This document shows, piece after piece, positions 60,801 through 64,000 of a stretch of 64,000 nt of DNA. This DNA comes from Caenorhabditis remanei (taxonomy: Eukaryota > Nematoda > Chromadorea > Rhabditida > Rhabditidae): the NCBI RefSeq assembly GCF_010183535.1, contig NC_071333.1, forward strand, positions 7,004,587 to 7,068,586, written 5' to 3'. Within the stretch, counting starts at the first letter, position 1, and each line of letters begins with the position of its first letter. The position numbers were made by a program, and so were the translations under genes. Below the pieces are notes generated by a model, which ran no database searches, had not been told where the DNA came from, and saw only the letters and a program-made list of their open reading frames with translations.

Positions 60801-63800
60801 TTTAAATTCAATTATTTGTAAAAGAAACTGCTCTGATGCAAGCCAAAAAGAAGAGGGGAAGTGTAACTGGGCGGTGGATTGATGAAAATTTGGAATGACA
60901 AGACTGCAGAAGAGCATAATCAGGAAGAATGAAAGAGTTTGAGCAACAAAAATAGTGCCGTCAGACAATTTCTAGGCGAGGGCGGGATGAGGAGGAAGAA
61001 GAAACGAACACAAAAATACATATGTTTAAATGTGTTACATTTTTCCAAATTGTAAAGTGACAAGCCTCGTCTTTCTGATCGCCGCTGTCTCGGAGAATGA
61101 TTGTGTGTGTGGGATAACAAAAAACATGTCGGAATCTTTTCCGCAAAATGAACACACATGCAATGTTTCAATAGGTGGTCACGCCCATTAATTTTATTTT
61201 TTTCCAGGATGGCAAACGACTCAATGATAGTGAAGAAGTGGAAATCAGTGACAACAAACTGATCATCGATTCACCGACAGTAAGAAATATAACTGTGGTT
61301 GTGAAATAAACATTTTTTGCTACAGGCCGATGCTGCTGGACGGTATACATGCATTGCGGAGAACAAAGCAGGAAGATCGGAAAAGGATATCGTTGTTGAG
61401 GTTCAAGGTAAATTTTAACAACGCTTTCCTTAAACAATAAACTTATTTATTTTCAGTACCACCTAAAATGACGAAGACTCATCAAGTAGTCGAAGTTGTG
61501 GAAGGCGAACCATTGGCTCTGGAATGTCCAGTTGAGGTAAAGTACTTTGAACCGTTATGATTTGTGTTTCTATGAACAGAATAAGCAACGAGATTTTCAT
61601 TGTTTCCAACTTTCGACCATCTCAATTGTCTTCCGACGTCTTTAGTTTTCTTTTGAAATTCTTAAACTCTCTATCTCGTCGTTTTAGTCATTCACCGGTT
61701 TCTTTGGGTTCAAAAAGCAGCTCTATATAAAAACGGAGACCAATACGAAAATGGAGAAAGCCGGGCCAAACAAAAAAAGGGGTTAAACAATAGGACTAGA
61801 AAAAGATGGGGCACCGTCGTTTTTCTTATTCTCCCTTTTTTCCTTTTTTGAAGCAAAAGGAATGGTTGGAGAAATAGCCCCTGCGAAATGGCGGGAGCCG
61901 GCAGTAGGCCCACATGAAATATTTAAGTGCACTTTGAAAGCTTTGAGAGGCTAAGGGATTGTTAGTCACTTTGGAAATTCTTTGGAAACCCAGTAGACAT
62001 GATAGTAATATTCTGGGATCGTGATGATTATTATGGAATTGACCGAAAAATAAAAATATGATGCACAGAATTCAATAAAACAAATTTTCAGGACACCAAG
62101 GGAGTTGTCGTCGAGTGGCACAAACATAGTAGGGGACCGATTCCTCAAAATAGTCGTCAGGTAATATTGATTGCAATGCGGCAAAAAGTCAAACACATTC
62201 ATTCAGCTCTCGGGTGATAAACTCAAAATGTTCCAAGCTCAAGCACAATTATCTGATCAAGACCAATACAGTTGCATTGCGAGAAATGAAGCTGGTTACG
62301 ACGAGGCTGAATTTGAAGTGATAGTCACTTGTAAGCATATCGTTTGAATTATTCTTTGAAAATTCCATTTTTTCAGATCCACCATCGATTTCCGGAGAAG
62401 CATTCAGCACCACAGAAGTTGTTGCAAACACTACACTTGCTCTCAAGTGTCAAGCTCAAGGAAGTCCACACCCAGACATTTCTTGGCTACTTGATGGTTT
62501 ACCAATCGACGGAATGCCAGGAGTTAGGGTAACTGCTTATTTCCTTTTATTACAGAAAACTAACAGTTACAAGCTACAGATTGTTAATTCATCCAATCTA
62601 TACATCGATAACATCAAACCAAGCCAAGAGGGAAGATACACATGCAGAGCTGAAAATAAGCTAGGACGTGCAGAGCAAGATACATATGTTGAGATATCAG
62701 GTGAGAGAGGAAAATTATTATTAAAATAATGTCTAATGAGATTTCAGAGCCACCAAAAGCTGTTATGGCTTCAGAGAGGATGAAAGTAGTTTATGGACGT
62801 CAGGCAACAATTCGCTGCGAGGTTTGTTAGAGTTTCTAAAGCAAGAAATTTTATGAACGAGGGAGGGAACGACAAAACAAACTAATAAGTAGATGAATTA
62901 TGTTGGTCAGATTGTGATGAACATTAGTAATATATTTAGAAGAAGAATTTAGAAATCTCACTAGCTTTTGATATGAAAACAATTATATCTCAACGTTTTG
63001 TGTGTGATATGTTCTGCTGCCCACTAATTCAACACTACACTTACATTTACGCAGTCGTTCTTTTTCTCCTCTCGCCTTTACACACTGGCCGTTTTCCGAC
63101 AACTGCCCGCATGTTCTCTTCACATAACCACCACACACTCCATCTCCTCTGTGCGGGGGTATAGCTCAGGGGTAGAGCGCTCGCTTTGCATGCGAGAAGT
63201 CTGGGGTTCGATTCCCCATACCTCCAGAAATATTTTTTGTTTTTTTCTCCTGAATTTTCAATTCAATACTGTCGCGGGCGCCTAGCAAGTATTTGCCATC
63301 ATGCGGAGACAGTGTCGTGCGGGGGTATAGCTCAGTGGTAGAGCGCTCCCTTAGCATGGGAGAGGGCTGGGGTTCAATTCCCCATACCTCCAGAAACTTT
63401 TTTGTTAATTTTTTTGTGATGGAGTTATATATGAAAAAGTGAAATTTCAGGTATTCGGAGACCCAGAACCGAAAGTGACATGGCTGAAGAATGATGAACC
63501 ATTCACATCAGATCTTCTCCAACATTCAACCAAACTCTCTTATTTACATCTGAGAGAAGCAATCCTACAGGACGGTGGAAAGTAAGAAATATTTTCTTCA
63601 GAACGTTTACTTATTTTTGATTTTCAGATACACTTGCATTGCAACTAACAGAGCCGGAGAATCGCGAACAAGCACTGAAGTTGAGATTTTAAGTGAGTCT
63701 GGAACGCGAATAACAGATATTTGATTATTCATTCGCGTGTAGCACGCTATATCTTAGATGATACTGAATACGTAACACATTCTGATAACTATCATATGTT

Positions 63801-64000
63801 TTCAGTTGCTCCAAGAATTGAGGATGATGAACGAATTGTGTCAGGAAAAGAGAACAACACTTTGTCGGTTCACTGCCGGGTATCGGGACACCCTGAGCCA
63901 ACAGTAACATGGAAGAAAAATGGAAAAGATATTGGAAATGAATATGAGACCATTCATAATAATCATATTCTACTGGTTGAGAATGCCTCAAAGAACGACC
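39841..64000 (+). CDS. him-4: Hemicentin, N-terminal part (runs off window)
   Basis: Hemicentin is a giant secreted matrix protein that organises line-shaped cell attachments and basement-membrane linkages. I traced 39 exons, all in consistent phase: 39841-40096, 40673-40777, 41969-42612, 42666-43093, 43307-43691, 43736-43907, 43956-44770, 44816-44939, 45098-45321, 45373-45771, 45818-45940, 45996-46778, 47072-47161, 47231-47318, 47377-47561, 47610-47712, 49825-49940, 49991-50099, 50154-50355, 50437-50590, 50636-50725, 50771-51933, 51980-52359, 52407-52797, 53060-53303, 53351-53668, 53715-54168, 54222-54334, 61208-61279, 61326-61407, 61457-61536, 62092-62160, 62207-62330, 62377-62528, 62580-62700, 62748-62821, 63451-63581, 63628-63692, 63806-64000. 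They encode about 3,274 residues. Order: signal peptide (residues 1-24), VWA domain with a DITGS metal-site motif (about 40-215), hemicentin middle region, then about 31 I-set Ig domains (DxGxYxC repeated). The remaining Ig domains, EGF modules and C-terminus must lie beyond 64000. The short exon junctions near 43736 and 62580 were chosen by intron length. Confidence 0.93.
47713..48083 (+). other. Candidate alternative C-terminus of him-4
   Basis: If the weak donor after 47712 (G then GTATTT) is not used, the frame continues for 123 codons to TGA at 48081-48083. The predicted tail is not random: it is Pro/Leu/Ser-rich and contains a degenerate internal repeat, PRFSSFLPHEINLSFDD and SRFSPYSINLTLED, each followed by a proline-rich segment, then a basic end (EYRKKKVWTPRQIAIFAQ). 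Use would produce a secreted protein of about 1,764 aa with the VWA domain and 13 Ig domains. It could also be fortuitous open intron. Confidence 0.45.
48090..49234. mobile_element. Tc1/mariner-type palindromic element (non-autonomous)
   Basis: The element is flanked by TA at 48088-48089 and 49235-49236. Each end begins CAGTAGCGAGCATAAGTGAG reading inward, the CAGT-type end of Tc1/mariner transposons. The arms, 48090-48615 and 48709-49234, are each 526 bp and nearly perfect inverted copies; in the 120 bp I compared closely there are two mismatches. The spacer is 93 bp (48616-48708). The arms encode no transposase; ORFs at 48397-48633 and 48637-48927 are mirror images of the repeat. It sits in the 2.1-kb him-4 intron between the exons ending 47712 and starting 49825. 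High arm identity suggests recent insertion or gene-conversion between arms. Confidence 0.9.
54489..58751 (-). CDS. Nested protein with two ADAM10/17-like Cys-rich modules
   Basis: A complete minus-strand gene lies inside the 6.9-kb him-4 intron. Exons: 58751-58585, 55482-55351, 55173-55064, 55010-54950, 54893-54743, 54689-54489, in perfect phase, 273 aa. It has a signal peptide (about residues 1-27, LPLIFLLITLVAVCTG), two tandem cysteine-rich modules (about 50-140 and 160-252) and a C-terminal hydrophobic stretch (FLLPFILVILVSLISLC) at the very end, typical of a GPI-anchor signal, or a short membrane anchor. The modules share the spacing C-NTC-C, (E/V)C(E/D)C, CxLCC, C, GxxC, C, GxC, which resembles the membrane-proximal cysteine-rich domain of ADAM10/17. 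There is no metalloprotease or disintegrin domain. The protein is probably cell-surface. The last exon's reading frame has only a short ATG-initiated segment, so it is easy to miss. A second in-frame Met follows the first. Confidence 0.8.
58979..58990 (+). repeat. Guanine tract G12
   Basis: Twelve consecutive guanines on the plus strand inside the large him-4 intron, within the 3.1-kb or first-exon upstream region of the nested gene (about 230 bases before its start). Long guanine tracts in C. elegans are prone to deletion without the DOG-1 (FANCJ-type) helicase. Confidence 0.9.
59611..59681 (+). other. Candidate cryptic terminal exon in him-4 intron
   Basis: A good acceptor (TTATCTAACAG ending 59610) precedes an open block that, entered in phase 1, reads APSPPTIIEDLVTEEVKETE and then QGM with TGA at 59679-59681. 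It would join the him-4 exon ending 54168 (phase 1), just after Ig domain 26, giving a truncated secreted form. It cannot follow the exon ending 54334 (phase 0). The first residues look like an Ig-linker (PPTII). No polyadenylation hexamer is obvious nearby, so support is weak. Confidence 0.25.
60750..60763 (-). repeat. Guanine tract G14 on minus strand (C14)
   Basis: Fourteen consecutive cytosines on the plus strand, in the same him-4 intron as the G12 tract 1.8 kb away. Potential G-quadruplex former on the opposite strand. Confidence 0.9.
63155..63226 (+). tRNA. tRNA-Ala (anticodon UGC)
   Basis: The 72-nt sequence folds as a canonical cloverleaf. The acceptor stem GGGGGTA pairs with TACCTCC, with discriminator A at 63226. 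The D arm is GCTCAGGGGTAGAGC. The anticodon stem CTCGC/GCGAG encloses the loop TTTGCAT, giving anticodon TGC at 63187-63189 (alanine). The T arm is CTGGGGTTCGATTCCCCA-like with the invariant TTCGATT loop. It contains A- and B-box promoter sequences and is followed by a T-rich terminator (TTTTTTGTTTTTTTC). It lies in a him-4 intron on the same strand as the host. Confidence 0.95.
63321..63392 (+). tRNA. tRNA-Ala (anticodon AGC)
   Basis: A second 72-nt alanine tRNA, 94 bases after the first. The acceptor and D arms are the same apart from GTGG for GGGG in the D loop. The anticodon stem CTCCC/GGGAG encloses TTAGCAT, so the anticodon is AGC (63353-63355), read as IGC after modification. The T loop is TTCAATT. 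It is followed by TTTTTTGTTAATTTTTTTG, a suitable RNA polymerase III terminator. Same intron and strand as the UGC copy; the shared arms suggest local duplication with anticodon change. Confidence 0.95.

Overview
The window is nuclear DNA from a nematode, almost certainly a species of Caenorhabditis. The evidence is short AT-rich introns (about 44-60 bp) ending in a strong TTTTCAG acceptor, genes on both strands, and proteins I recognise as close relatives of C. elegans X-linked genes: intermediate filament ifp-1, a peptide-type GPCR resembling npr-18, the zona-pellucida protein dyf-7, and hemicentin him-4. I cannot name the species from the sequence. All exon models were built by hand from ORFs, splice sites and phase continuity; no database was consulted.

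Layout. Bases 1-2570 hold no gene I can support. A small 81-aa gene (2689-3146, minus) lies downstream of ifp-1 (4385-9735, minus). From about 10 to 18.9 kb there is a long gene-poor stretch that may be the 5' region of the GPCR. It holds two candidate alternative first exons and a roughly 2-kb palindromic repeat (12.44-14.5 kb). The GPCR body follows (18873-20884, plus), then dyf-7 (22600-24729, plus) with an X-box-like motif 95 bp upstream of its ATG. After a 5-kb gene-poor interval with one orphan exon-like block (27.1 kb) come three genes I do not recognise: a Ser/Tyr/Arg-rich then acidic 280-aa protein (29830-31128, plus), a 113-aa basic/Ser-Thr-rich protein (33085-35461, plus), and a 159-aa protein (35809-36424, minus) convergent with the previous one.

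From 39841 to the end, him-4 occupies the plus strand. I traced 39 exons in continuous phase, encoding about 3,274 residues: signal peptide, VWA domain, hemicentin middle region and about 31 Ig domains. The gene runs off the right edge. Its introns hold most of the unusual material: a possible alternative C-terminus by read-through of a weak donor at 47713; a TA-flanked Tc1/mariner-type palindrome with two 526-bp arms (48090-49234), six bases after that alternative stop; a complete antisense nested gene (54489-58751) encoding two tandem ADAM10/17-like cysteine-rich modules with no protease; guanine tracts of 12 and 14; and two tRNA-Ala genes (UGC and AGC).

Thematically, him-4 and dyf-7 encode extracellular or apical matrix proteins and ifp-1 a cytoskeletal filament, but nothing indicates a shared pathway or operon; the grouping is most simply ancestral X-chromosome gene order.
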